A stretch of DNA of 64,000 bases. It comes from Hyphomicrobiales bacterium. Its GTDB lineage: Bacteria > Pseudomonadota > Alphaproteobacteria > Rhizobiales > Rhizobiaceae. Positions 36,195 through 46,069 of this stretch are shown one piece after another. The stretch is from the NCBI GenBank assembly GCA_900470805.1, contig UCCA01000001.1, positions 62,001 to 126,000 on the forward strand. Reading direction: 5' to 3'. Below the pieces are notes generated by a model that was not told the DNA's origin, did no database searches, and was given only the letters and a program-made list of their open reading frames with translations. Position 1 is the first letter of the stretch, and every line of letters begins with the position of its first letter. The translations under genes and the position numbers were made by a program.

Positions 36195-37868
36195 TTATCG
36201 GTCGGAAAAACTGATGTGCCCGCCGCAGATCGTAGTTGTCGGCCGGATCGTATCCAACGCGTCGGGAGCGGTCGCTTCGATATCGGCGTCGAGGATGACG
36301 ATGTCGGCAACGTAACCCGGCTTTATCATGCCCTTGCGATCCTCCTTGAACTCGGCATAGGCGCCTTCGACGCAATAGGCAGCAAGCGCTTCCGTCAGCG
36401 AAAACGATTGATCGGGGTCGGTCTCGCTCCAGCGCTTGCGGGTAACCGCCGCCTTCACGCCGACCAGCGGGTCGATCGGCGACACCGGCCAGTCCGACGC
36501 GAAGCAGATATGGGCGCCGGCGTTCTTCAGCGTCCGCCAGGCATAGCTCACCGGCCAGCGGTCGCGGCCGATGCGCGAGATGGTCGGCTCCAGCGGCAGG
36601 CCAGCGCAGCCGGGCGGATGCGGCGGCTGCATGGAGGCGACAACGCCGAACTCCTGAAAACGTCCGATATCGTCGGGATGCACGACCTCGATATGTTCGA
36701 TCCGGTGCCGGCTGTCGCGGGCGCCATTTGACGTCCTCGCAGCTTCGTACCCGTCGAGCACCGCGCGCACCGCGCCGTCGCCGATGGCGTGAACGGCGAT
36801 TTGCAACCCGCGCCGATCCGCCTCCACAGCCACGGCCCGGAACATCTCGGGCGTGAATAGGCCCTCGCCGCGAGTCTCGGGCATATCGGCATAAGGCTCG
36901 ACCATGACCGCCGTGCCGCTCTCGATGACACCGTCGTAGAAGACCTTGACCAGACCGGACGAAAGCCAGTCGCTGTCGAAGCGTGCGGCCATGTCGGAGG
37001 CTTTCTCGAGCATGTCGATCGACATGAAATTCTTGAAATGGAATGGGACCTGCACCCGGCAGGGCAGGTGGCCATCTTCCTGCTCGATCGCCGACAGCAG
37101 CTGCAGCTGGTAGAGGTTGCCGTCCATGTTCTGGATGGTGGTGATGCCGTGGCTGGCGCAATAGGCAAGGCCGCGTCGCATGACGGCGATATCCTGCGCC
37201 CATTGTGCGGCATCCGGATAAGGGTCCGGCTCTCCGCCGGTGGAAAGGCCCAGCCGATAACGATCGAAGCCGCCGGCCGCCTGCAGCGGGCTGAATGCCT
37301 CCATCTCCCGCAATTCGCCCGTTGCGAGGCCATCAGAGCCCATGACGACCTCGTTGCCGGGCCCGAGCTTGGCGCCAACGAGTATGCCTACCAGCTCCAG
37401 CGCGCTGGTATTGGCCCAGGCTGTGTGGTGATCCGGCGCGAAGAGAACCAGCGGCTGGGCGGGCAGGATCGCGTCGAGATGCTGGCGGGTCAGCGTCTGC
37501 GCCTGGCCGAGAATGGCGTAATCGACGCCCTGCGCAAACAACACCTTCTGCGTCTGGCGCGTGTGAGCGTAGGCGCGGACCGCCTCGGTCAGCGCGGCAA
37601 GGCCCTTTACACCGGTGAGCTGCAGATGGTCGAGTTCTGCGGCGCCTGAAAAGAGATGCATGTGGTTTTCGGAAAAGCCCGGAAGGACGGAGCCGCCAGC
37701 GGCATCGGTGATCCGGGTATGAGGTCCGCGCAGCAGCTCGACATCGGAATTCGTTCCCACCGCGAGGACTTTGCCATCGGCGAACGCGATTGCCTCGGCA
37801 CGCGGCCTATCGGGATCAAGGGTCAGAACACGTCCGTTGAGGATGATGGTGTCAGCCGTATGCGTCAT
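36195..37868 (-). CDS. YtcJ-like (NfdA-type) metal-dependent amidohydrolase
   Basis: Amidohydrolase superfamily enzyme acting on an N-acyl or formyl amide; exact substrate unknown. Seen: ILNGRVLTLDPDRPRAEAIAFADGKVLAVG, PGFSENHMHLFSGAAEL with the first metal His pair (here HMH), HAIGDGAVRAVLDGYE, RHRIEHIEVVHPDDI and ASDWPVSPIDPLVGVKAAVTRK. About 557 residues, as in the family. ATG 37868 (MTHTADTIILNG) is chosen. The gene lies just ahead of potA on the same strand, so it may supply deacylated amine from the same substrates the importer brings in, in parallel with AphA. Confidence 0.88.
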   Translation of the reverse strand: MTHTADTIILNGRVLTLDPDRPRAEAIAFADGKVLAVGTNSDVELLRGPHTRITDAAGGSVLPGFSENHMHLFSGAAELDHLQLTGVKGLAALTEAVRAYAHTRQTQKVLFAQGVDYAILGQAQTLTRQHLDAILPAQPLVLFAPDHHTAWANTSALELVGILVGAKLGPGNEVVMGSDGLATGELREMEAFSPLQAAGGFDRYRLGLSTGGEPDPYPDAAQWAQDIAVMRRGLAYCASHGITTIQNMDGNLYQLQLLSAIEQEDGHLPCRVQVPFHFKNFMSIDMLEKASDMAARFDSDWLSSGLVKVFYDGVIESGTAVMVEPYADMPETRGEGLFTPEMFRAVAVEADRRGLQIAVHAIGDGAVRAVLDGYEAARTSNGARDSRHRIEHIEVVHPDDIGRFQEFGVVASMQPPHPPGCAGLPLEPTISRIGRDRWPVSYAWRTLKNAGAHICFASDWPVSPIDPLVGVKAAVTRKRWSETDPDQSFSLTEALAAYCVEGAYAEFKEDRKGMIKPGYVADIVILDADIEATAPDALDTIRPTTTICGGHISFSDR

Positions 37869-38043
37869 GAGATGCTCATCGTTGCCATGCAATAGGCCGA
37901 GCTAAGCCGATACGGCGATCGAATTCAACCGAAACCAGTTTGGCAGCTGATCTTGGGCCGCGCGCGACATGACGGCGCATACAGCGGGGACGGTGTGGCT
38001 GAGAAGACCGCGCGTCTCCGCCTGTGCGAAGACGCTTGATTGC

Positions 38044-38619
38044 TCAGGCGAACGCGGCAATCGCCGCATTGCAAGCCTTGGAGAAATGGCCGCAACAGTT
38101 GTCGTTGCCCATCGATTGCCGGGTGACGCGGGCGCCTTCCAGCAGAAGGGTGAGGGTATCAGCCAGCAGCTGCGGTTCACGCGCGCCGGCGGCAAGACAG
38201 AGCGCTTCCAGCTTGTCACGCTGCTCTGCCTTATGGCGCTCGATGACGCCATAGGCCGGATGACCTTCGCCCTTGAGCTCGATCGCCGCATTGGCAAGGT
38301 CGCAGCCAACATGCTCGCCGCACAGGCTCTGGGTGCGCATCTCGACCCAGGCGACGAGCTGGCTGCGGGCATCCTCGGGATGGGCCGCCTCCAAGTCACG
38401 CCAGATCGCCTCGGCCTTGTCGGAGGCCCGGCGCAGCGTTTCGCACACCAGTTCGTCCTTCGAGCCAAAGTGCCGATAGAGCGTCATCTTGTTGGTGAGC
38501 GCACCTTCGGCGATGGCATCGACGCCGATGCCGCGAATGCCGTGTTCGCGAAAAAGCTCCGCGGCTGTCGAGACGATGCGTTCCCGCGGCGGGATCTTTT
38601 CGTCTGTGTTTGCCGGCAT
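38044..38619 (-). CDS. TetR-family repressor
   Basis: Ligand-responsive repressor. Seen: N-terminal helix-turn-helix RERIVSTAAELFREHGIRGIGVDAIAEGALTNKMTLYRHFGSKDELV at about residues 12-58, then a variable helical ligand domain with several cysteines (SLCGEHVGCDLANAA, DNCCGHF). The start is uncertain: ATG 38619 gives 191 residues and the usual short N-terminus; ATG 38667 adds 16 and abuts the operator. It is divergent from the small gene at 38798. Twin palindromes between them are the likely binding sites. No efflux pump gene is adjacent. Confidence 0.88.
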   Translation of the reverse strand: MPANTDEKIPPRERIVSTAAELFREHGIRGIGVDAIAEGALTNKMTLYRHFGSKDELVCETLRRASDKAEAIWRDLEAAHPEDARSQLVAWVEMRTQSLCGEHVGCDLANAAIELKGEGHPAYGVIERHKAEQRDKLEALCLAAGAREPQLLADTLTLLLEGARVTRQSMGNDNCCGHFSKACNAAIAAFA

Positions 38620-38660
38620 GAGAGCAGTGGAAGTTTCTGATTTTTTTGAGGACAACGTCC

Positions 38661-38713
38661 TTGACATCCGTGTGACCGATCGGTAACAAATGCATTGTTA
38701 CTTACCGGTAACA
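38661..38713 (+). promoter_or_regulatory. Promoter with twin TetR operators for the 69-residue gene
   Basis: A -35 TTGACA (38661-38666), 17-base spacer and -10 TAACAA (38684-38689) point rightward. TGTGACCGATCGGTAACA (38671-38688) fills the spacer and TGTTACTTACCGGTAACA (38696-38713) covers the expected start of transcription. Both share TGTTACC/GGTAACA half-sites; centres are 25 bases apart. Repressor binding would block this promoter and probably the divergent tetR promoter. Confidence 0.78.
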
Positions 38714-38797
38714 CCACTTTTTGCGGAAGTCAATGCCGAGAGGGCAGTGCATCCGAAGTGGAACACGGGCGACCGCCCACGAAAGGAGGACTGAGCC

Positions 38798-39007
38798 ATG
38801 AGAAAGACCAGAGACGACCTGACGATATCCGAAGCCCTTCGCGACCCCCTGATCGCCATGGTGATGCGCGCCGATGGCGTGAAGCTTGACGATTTCAAGC
38901 GGCTTCTGGAGACGGCGGCGGTGAAACGCGAACAGCGTTCCAACCCGGTCAAGAAATTTATTGATGTTATCAAGAGCAATCCGGCTGTGACCTGCAGCTT
39001 TTGCTGA
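38798..39007 (+). CDS. Conserved-looking 69-residue protein of unknown function under TetR control
   Basis: Small soluble, basic protein (MRKTRDDLTISEALRDPLIA...) ending in VTCSFC with two cysteines. No signal peptide or membrane span. GGAGG 8 bases before the ATG and a strong terminator after the stop show that this is a real, independently expressed gene. The promoter upstream carries two TetR-type operators. I recognise no family. The arrangement resembles rhizobial small-protein genes controlled by a private regulator. Confidence 0.8.
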   Translation: MRKTRDDLTISEALRDPLIAMVMRADGVKLDDFKRLLETAAVKREQRSNPVKKFIDVIKSNPAVTCSFC

Positions 39008-39035
39008 CACTTCGGGCGTTCCCTGCCCCTGTAGG

Positions 39036-39065
39036 AGCCGTCGCTGACAAAGCGGCGGCTTTTTT
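39036..39065 (+). terminator. Intrinsic terminator of the 69-residue gene
   Basis: AGCCGTCGCT, a 5-base loop and AGCGGCGGCT are followed by TTTTT; one T-G pair in the stem. It lies about 30 bases after the stop. Confidence 0.9.
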
Positions 39066-39091
39066 GGTTTGAACTTACCGCTCCCCGAATA

Positions 39092-39118
39092 CAAAAACGG
39101 GGCCGAATTCGGCCCCGT
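39092..39118 (-). terminator. Intrinsic terminator of the chemoreceptor gene
   Basis: On the minus strand ACGGGGCCGAATTCGGCCCCGT is followed by TTTTG. It sits 20 bases beyond the stop and back-to-back with the terminator of the small gene. Confidence 0.88.
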
Positions 39119-39137
39119 CCTCACTCTGTTGGACTGA

Positions 39138-41072
39138 TCAGAATTCAGACCATTCAGGCTCTTGCTTCAGCGCCGCGTTGCCTCGGAAGGCACTGGCGAG
39201 CTTCTGCCCCAACTGACGCGCGGGCGAGGAGACGGAGGCGTGGCTGGCGCGGGCGCTGGTGGCCACCGGGCGGGACTGGATCGGTGCCTCGCCACCGAGC
39301 TTGAACTGCGACATCAGATGCGACAGCGCCGTTGCTTCGTTCGCCAGGCTGTGGCTGGCGGCCGTGGTCTCTTCGACCATGGCGGCATTCTGCTGCGTGC
39401 CCTGGTCCATGCTGTTCACGGCCGTGTTGATTTCCTGCAGGCCGATCGACTGTTCGCGCGAGGCTTCCGCGATCGCATGGACGTGGCGGTTGATCTCCTG
39501 GACCTCCGAAACGATCGCATCGAGCGCCTTGCCGGCTTCTCCGACCAGTGCCACACCGGACTCGACCTGCGAGCCGGACGCGGTGATCAGCGACTTGATC
39601 TCCTTGGCAGCCTTGGCAGAGCGCTGCGCGAGTTCGCGGACTTCCTGTGCGACGACCGCAAAGCCCTTTCCGGCATCACCGGCGCGGGCCGCTTCGACGC
39701 CGGCGTTCAGTGCCAGAAGATTGGTCTGGAACGCGATATCGTCGATAACGCCGATGATGTTGCTGATCTCATTGGAGGACTGCTCGATGAGATGCATCGC
39801 CTTGACGGCGTTGCGGACAACTTCTCCCGATTTCTCCGCACCCTCACGGGTGCGGGCAACGAGCTGGCTCGCCTCATTGGCGCGCTTTGCCGCGTCCTTG
39901 ACTGTCGTGGTGATCTCTTCAAGGGCAGCGGCCGTTTCCTCGACGGATGCAGCCTGCTGTTCCGTCCGCTTGGACAGATCGTCGGCGGACGAGCGGATCT
40001 GGCTGGAACCCGCGCCGATCGCGCTTGCATTGGCGCCGACGGCTTGGAGTGCGCCGTTGAGCTTCAACACTGCGGCGTTGAAGTCCTGACGAAGCGTGTC
40101 GAGGTCGCCGGTGAACGGCATGTCTATGCGGCAGGCCAGATCGCCATCGGCAAGATTGCCGAGTGCCTGGCCGAGTGCCTGTACCGCGGTCTGCAGGCTT
40201 GCCGCTTCTTCGGCTTTTTCTGCTTCACGCTGCAGGCGATCGCTCTCGCTCATGGAGCGCGCCGATTCCGCCTGCTGCTCGATCCGCAGACGCTCGATGG
40301 CGTTGTTGCGGAAGACGGCGACAGCGGTCGCCATCTGGCCAATTTCGTCACGACGATCGAGACCGTCGATATCCTGCTGGGTCTCGCCGGCAGCCAGCGA
40401 TGCCATGCGCTCGCGCAGCTTTGCCATCGGCGCGGTGATGCCCTTGTGGGCGATTGTCATGGCAAAGGCGATTGCGGCGAAGATACCAACGATAAGACCA
40501 CAGATCGACGTGAAGATGGTCGAGGACACGGATGCTGACAATTCGCGGCCACCATTGTCGAGCAGGTCGGCCATTGCCTTGTTGTTGGCACCGAATTTCG
40601 GCGATAGGGCGATGATCGCTTCGTCGAGCTTGGCGGAAAGGCTTTTAACGGCCTCCGCATCGCCTGCTGCGTGCGCTGCAAGCGCCTGGTCGCCAATCGC
40701 CTTCAACGCGTCGGCGCCAACCAGCAGTTCGGCGATGGCGTCCTTGCGGCTCGCGACGAGGTCCGGGATCTGCGACAGCCTGTCGCGGGCGCCGGCGAAT
40801 TCGGTTCCGAAGCGCTTGGAGATGTTGTCGAATGCCGGCGAACCCGTTTCTTGGGTCAGCGCGCGGCTCAGCCACGTCGTGGATGTCCAGATGCCCGCGG
40901 CGGCGCGGGCGCCGAGCGTTGCTGCGGTGCTCTCGTTCTGCAGGAAGCCGGTATAGGATTGATTGGCAGCGTGGAACTTGTTGGCGACATAGGTGAGGCC
41001 AGCCAGTGAAATCACGCCAAGCATCGCAATCGCGATGAGAAACTTGGTCTTTATCTTCAAATTCTTGAGCAT
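39138..41072 (-). CDS. Methyl-accepting chemotaxis protein
   Basis: Transmembrane chemoreceptor. Seen: first membrane span at residues about 10-30 ([20 protein letters not shown]), a helical periplasmic sensor of about 150 residues, a second span ([22 protein letters not shown]), HAMP linkers including [25 protein letters not shown], and the signalling domain with [53 protein letters not shown]. The protein ends EWSEF, which fits the xWxxF CheR/CheB-tethering pentapeptide. ATG 41072 with AAGGTG just upstream gives 644 residues. It stands alone; no che genes are nearby, so it joins the main pathway. Ligand unknown. Confidence 0.93.
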   Translation of the reverse strand: MLKNLKIKTKFLIAIAMLGVISLAGLTYVANKFHAANQSYTGFLQNESTAATLGARAAAGIWTSTTWLSRALTQETGSPAFDNISKRFGTEFAGARDRLSQIPDLVASRKDAIAELLVGADALKAIGDQALAAHAAGDAEAVKSLSAKLDEAIIALSPKFGANNKAMADLLDNGGRELSASVSSTIFTSICGLIVGIFAAIAFAMTIAHKGITAPMAKLRERMASLAAGETQQDIDGLDRRDEIGQMATAVAVFRNNAIERLRIEQQAESARSMSESDRLQREAEKAEEAASLQTAVQALGQALGNLADGDLACRIDMPFTGDLDTLRQDFNAAVLKLNGALQAVGANASAIGAGSSQIRSSADDLSKRTEQQAASVEETAAALEEITTTVKDAAKRANEASQLVARTREGAEKSGEVVRNAVKAMHLIEQSSNEISNIIGVIDDIAFQTNLLALNAGVEAARAGDAGKGFAVVAQEVRELAQRSAKAAKEIKSLITASGSQVESGVALVGEAGKALDAIVSEVQEINRHVHAIAEASREQSIGLQEINTAVNSMDQGTQQNAAMVEETTAASHSLANEATALSHLMSQFKLGGEAPIQSRPVATSARASHASVSSPARQLGQKLASAFRGNAALKQEPEWSEF

Positions 41073-41376
41073 AGCGCACCTTATAGTCGCCGGACGACGA
41101 ACCGTGCTCGAGGCTTGGGCGATCGAGCAGAAGCGGAAAATTGATCTTGTTATATTGGAAGGGCGCATCATGCGCTGAGCAACGACAGGATACCCGGACA
41201 TCGCAAGCGCAACCTAAGCACTCGTTATTAAAAAATCCTGACCGCGTCAGAATAGGTGGCGAGTTATGACAACCAACCACTCGATCTACGCTCTCTATGT
41301 CGAGACACGCGAAGCAGTATAGAACGAATTCGGGCCGCCACCGATCTGGTGGCGGCCCGATGAGGTTTGTTGCGCC
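41073..41376. other. Gap between chemoreceptor and rhaI
   Basis: About 300 bases holding the chemoreceptor promoter region and, near the rhaI end, one strong hairpin annotated separately. I see no protein or RNA gene here. Confidence 0.5.
41332..41358 (-). terminator. Hairpin downstream of rhaI
   Basis: GGGCCGCCACC and its complement form an 11-base perfect stem with a 5-base loop, 18 bases past the rhaI stop. It is followed by GAATTCG rather than a T-run, so termination efficiency is uncertain. Confidence 0.6.
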
Positions 41377-42669
<1,293 letters not shown>

Positions 42670-42753
42670 CAATTCCTCCCTTGTCGCATTGAACCAAACG
42701 GCTCCTGTCCGCGTTTCGCTGCGTGAAATAATTTAATCCGTTACGAGGCGACC

Positions 42754-42912
42754 TTGGACATCATACGCATTCTTTTCGCGATCATCCTGCCACCTGTCGG
42801 CGTGTTCCTGCAGGTCGGTATCGGCCTGCAGTTCTGGCTCAATATTCTGCTGACACTGTGCGGCTACGTGCCGGGGATCATCCATGCAATCTGGGTGATC
42901 CTCCGGAAGTAG
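42754..42912 (+). CDS. YqaE/Pmp3-family small membrane protein
   Basis: 52 residues, MDIIRILFAIILPPVGVFLQ and onward, with two membrane spans separated by a short turn: the Pmp3/YqaE (UPF0057) pattern with PPVGVFLQ near the N-terminus and GYVPGIIHAIWVIL at the end. These hydrophobic proteins affect membrane potential and salt tolerance in plants, yeast and bacteria. It starts at TTG 42754 with GAGG 6 bases upstream; no in-frame ATG exists, so it is easily missed. It lies on the plus strand inside the rhaD-rhaI interval and ends 3 bases from the rhaD stop. Confidence 0.85.
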   Translation: MDIIRILFAIILPPVGVFLQVGIGLQFWLNILLTLCGYVPGIIHAIWVILRK

Positions 42913-42915
42913 GGA

Positions 42916-45012
42916 TCAGCGCGGGAAGCTCTGTGCGTTGCCGGCGTCAACGTTGATGATGTTGCCGGTCGATTTGGCCGACACATCGGATGCGAGGAAG
43001 TAGATGGCCTCGGCGATGTCTTCGGGGAACACGTTGAGCTTCAGCATCGAGCGCTTGCGGTAATGCTCCTCGAGCTCGGTGATCTCGATCTTCGAAGACG
43101 CCGCACGCTGTTCGCGCCACTCGCCGTTCCAGATTTTCGATCCGCGGAGAACCGCATCCGGATTGACCGTGTTGACGCGGATGCCCGCTTCCGCGCCTTC
43201 CAGCGCCAGGCAACGGGCGAGATGGATCTCGGCCGCCTTGGCGGTGCAATACGCAGCCGCGTTCGGCGAGGAGGCCAGGCCGTTCTTGGACGCGACGAAC
43301 ACGACGTTGCCGCCGAGGTTCTGCTTGCGGAACAGACGGAAGGCTTCGCGCGATACAAGGAAGTAGCCGGTCGCGAGGATATCGATGTTCTTGTTCCACA
43401 TCGCAAGCTCGGTGGTTTCTATCGGCGCCGACGACGCGATACCGGCGTTCGAGACCAGGATGTCGACGCCACCGAATTCGACGCAGGCGTCCGCGAAGGA
43501 CGAGATCACGCCATCTTCCTTGGTGACGTCGAGCTTGACCCCGCGAACGGCATCGCCACCGAACTGCTTGGCGAAATCCGCCTTGGTGTTGTCGAGCGCT
43601 TCCTGGTCGATATCGGCCAGAACCACGCAGGCACCTTCGCCGATCAGGCGGGCTGCCGTCGCGCGGCCGATGCCGCCGGCGCCGCCGGTAACGAAGGCCA
43701 CCTTGCCTGCCAGGCTCTTCGGCTTCGGCATGCGCTGAAGCTTGGCTTCTTCAAGCAGCCAGTATTCGATATCGAAGGCTTCCTGCTCCGGCAGGCCCTG
43801 ATATTCGGAAACGGTGGAGGCGCCGCGCATGACGTTGATGGCGTTGACATAGAACTCGCTGGCGATGCGAGCGGTTGCCTTGTCGCGGGCAAACGACAGC
43901 ATGCCGACGCCGGGAACGAGGAAGATCACCGGGTTCGCATCGCGCATGGCGGGCGAGTTGGCATGCTTGCAGTCGTTGTAGTAGCGGGCGTAGTCGGCGC
44001 GGTAGTCTTCCAGCGCTTTGTCGAGGCCGGCAACGATGGCGTCCACGTCAGGCTTTGCAGGATCGAAATCGGCTATTAGCGGGCGAATCTTGGTGCGCAG
44101 GAAGTGGTCCGGGCAGCTGGTGCCAAGCGCGCCGAGCGGTGCCAAGTCCTTCGAGTTGACGAATTCAAGCACGGCGTCCTGATCGTCGAAGTGCCCGAGC
44201 TTGCGCTCCGCCTTGCCGATGCGGCCGCGGATCTCGGGCATCAGGCGCGCGGCAATGGCGCGGCGTTCGGCGACCGGCAGGCTTTGCGTGACAGCGCCGC
44301 CGAAGATCGTCTTGCCCTCGGTCTTCTCGGCGAACCAGACGATGGCCTTGTTGATGATGTCGAGCGTCAGTTCGTAGCAGGCCTTGGCATCGTTTGCCCA
44401 GGTGAAGAGACCGTGGCTCTCAAGCACGACGCCCTTGGAATTCGGGTTTGCCTTGACGAAAGCTTCGAGGTCCAGGCCGAGCTGGAAGCCGGGGCGGCGC
44501 CAGGGCAGCCAGCCGATGTCGGCGCCGAAGATCTGCTGCGTCAGTTCCTTTGAATTCTTGGATGCGGCGATCGCGATGATCGCGTCCGGATGCATGTGGT
44601 CGACATGGGTGAAGGGCACGAAGCCGTGCAGCGGCGTATCGATCGAGGCGGCGCGGCTGTTGAGGTTGTAGGTGCAATGCGGGAGGAAGCCGACCATGCG
44701 GTCTTCGTCTTCGACGCCCTTGTAGATGCCCTTGAGCGAATCCAGCTTGTCCTGATAAAGCGTCGCGAAGCCGTCGAGCTTGATGGTGCCGACGTCGCCA
44801 CCGGAACCCTTGACCCAGAGAACCTTGACCTTTTCGCCGGTCAGCGGATCGGTTTCCATGACCTTCGCGGAGGTGTTGCCGCCGCCGTAATTGGTGATGC
44901 GCTTGTCGGCGCCGAGCAGGTTAGAGCGATAGAGCAGCTTTCCAGGCTCATCGAGGCCTGCCGCATATGTCTCGTCCCAACGGTTATCCAGAAGCCGGAC
45001 AGTTGCCGCCAT
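42916..45012 (-). CDS. rhaD: Bifunctional rhamnulose-1-phosphate aldolase/short-chain dehydrogenase
   Basis: Splits L-rhamnulose-1-phosphate to dihydroxyacetone phosphate and L-lactaldehyde, and oxidises the lactaldehyde. Seen: residues about 1-420 form a class II aldolase with NYGGGNTSAKV, FTHVDHMHPDAI (zinc His pair) and ESHGLFTW; residues about 430-698 form a short-chain dehydrogenase with VAFVTGGAGGIGRATAARLI (NAD site) and YCTAKAAE (YxxxK). ATG 45012 has GGGAGGA 4 bases upstream, giving 698 residues. A further 56 upstream codons are open but cover the promoter. It is divergent from rhaR. Confidence 0.95.
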   Translation of the reverse strand: MAATVRLLDNRWDETYAAGLDEPGKLLYRSNLLGADKRITNYGGGNTSAKVMETDPLTGEKVKVLWVKGSGGDVGTIKLDGFATLYQDKLDSLKGIYKGVEDEDRMVGFLPHCTYNLNSRAASIDTPLHGFVPFTHVDHMHPDAIIAIAASKNSKELTQQIFGADIGWLPWRRPGFQLGLDLEAFVKANPNSKGVVLESHGLFTWANDAKACYELTLDIINKAIVWFAEKTEGKTIFGGAVTQSLPVAERRAIAARLMPEIRGRIGKAERKLGHFDDQDAVLEFVNSKDLAPLGALGTSCPDHFLRTKIRPLIADFDPAKPDVDAIVAGLDKALEDYRADYARYYNDCKHANSPAMRDANPVIFLVPGVGMLSFARDKATARIASEFYVNAINVMRGASTVSEYQGLPEQEAFDIEYWLLEEAKLQRMPKPKSLAGKVAFVTGGAGGIGRATAARLIGEGACVVLADIDQEALDNTKADFAKQFGGDAVRGVKLDVTKEDGVISSFADACVEFGGVDILVSNAGIASSAPIETTELAMWNKNIDILATGYFLVSREAFRLFRKQNLGGNVVFVASKNGLASSPNAAAYCTAKAAEIHLARCLALEGAEAGIRVNTVNPDAVLRGSKIWNGEWREQRAASSKIEITELEEHYRKRSMLKLNVFPEDIAEAIYFLASDVSAKSTGNIINVDAGNAQSFPR

Positions 45013-45073
45013 GTCATCCTCCCATATAGAATTCGTGGACGCCCGAACGAACTCCGCGTCCCTTGCGGTGACG

Positions 45074-45192
45074 GTATCGCTCATGAAAACCGACGTTGTC
45101 AATCGAAAACGATCAAAAGCGATTATGTTGCAGCGCACTATGAAAATATATGATCGTTTCTGATTGACACATAGTAACAACTGCGAAATAAA
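45074..45192. promoter_or_regulatory. Divergent rhaD/rhaR promoters with paired RhaR sites
   Basis: Two 14-base sites face each other: AATCGAAAACGATC (45101-45114) and GATCGTTTCTGATT (45152-45165), inverted copies matching at 12 of 14 bases. Each runs outward straight into TTGACA, giving -35 boxes at 45164-45169 (rightward, -10 AATAAA at 45187-45192 after 17 bases) and 45097-45102 (leftward, -10 around 45074-45079, weaker). The bound repressor would cover both -35 elements at once. Confidence 0.75.
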
Positions 45193-45209
45193 CGATGCAG
45201 GAGGAACCC

Positions 45210-46019
45210 ATGCACGAACGCGAACGCCATCGCATCATATTGAGCGCCGTACAGGAAAAGTCGGTAGTGACAGTTCAGGATATTTCCGAGCTGACCGAGG
45301 CTTCCGAGGCGACGATCCGGCGTGACATCGCGGCGCTTCACGTGCAGGGAAAGATCCGCCGCGTGCGTGGTGGCGCCGAAGCAGTGCACCCGCCGCAGCT
45401 CGGAAATCTCGCAGGGCGCCCGTTCCGGGTTTCAGAATCAGTCAACTCCGATAAAAAGCGCGCAATTGCGCGCGCCGCCGTCGATCTCTGCGATCCGGGC
45501 GATGCGATCATCATCAATGGCGGCACCACGACATTCCAGATGGTGCACTTCATGGCCGCGCACCGGATGCAGGTGATGACCAATTCGTTTGCGATTGCCG
45601 AGCATCTGGTCAAGCATTCGAAGAACACGGTGACGGTGCCGGGCGGCGTGATCTATCGCGAACAGAGCCTGATCCTGTCGCCGTTCGACAATGATGCGAT
45701 CCGCAATTTCTATGCGCGGCGTTTCTTCATCGGTGCGCAGGGCGTCGGCCCGCTTGGCATCATGGAGGCCGATGCGCAAATCATTCAGAGCGAGCAGAAG
45801 CTGATGCATCAGGCCGACGAGCTGATCGTCATGGTCGATTCCAGCAAGTTCCGCCGGCGCTCGAGCCTCATTCTGTGCCCGCTCGATCGCGTTACCACAG
45901 TCATCACGGACGAGGGAGTCTCCGAGGAGTCCGTCCGGATGATCGAGGATGCGGGCGTCAAGCTCGTGATTGCGAACACGGTTTCGCAAGTGAAGGAGGA
46001 TTCCTCGTCGGTCGCCTGA
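45210..46019 (+). CDS. rhaR: DeoR-family regulator of rhamnose genes
   Basis: Represses the rha operons until a rhamnose-derived inducer binds. Seen: N-terminal helix-turn-helix RHRIILSAVQEKSVVTVQDISELTEASEATIRRDIAAL (residues about 6-43), then the DeoR sugar-phosphate isomerase-like sensor domain with DAIIINGGTTTFQM and IGAQGVGPLGIMEAD. ATG 45210 with AGGAGGA just upstream gives 269 residues. The start at 45195 is a poor alternative. First gene of rhaRSTPQUK; the leader is short (TSS probably near 45199). Confidence 0.92.
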   Translation: MHERERHRIILSAVQEKSVVTVQDISELTEASEATIRRDIAALHVQGKIRRVRGGAEAVHPPQLGNLAGRPFRVSESVNSDKKRAIARAAVDLCDPGDAIIINGGTTTFQMVHFMAAHRMQVMTNSFAIAEHLVKHSKNTVTVPGGVIYREQSLILSPFDNDAIRNFYARRFFIGAQGVGPLGIMEADAQIIQSEQKLMHQADELIVMVDSSKFRRRSSLILCPLDRVTTVITDEGVSEESVRMIEDAGVKLVIANTVSQVKEDSSSVA

Positions 46020-46069
46020 GAAGCCCGGCAGGATGTAGTCAAGTCTTTTTAACCTGGGAGGATGAAAGC

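Noticed and set aside
37902..38043. Frame tail in the gap between YtcJ-like gene and tetR
   Set aside because: It continues in the wrong frame through the tetR gene and has no start of its own in the gap. At most a decayed remnant.
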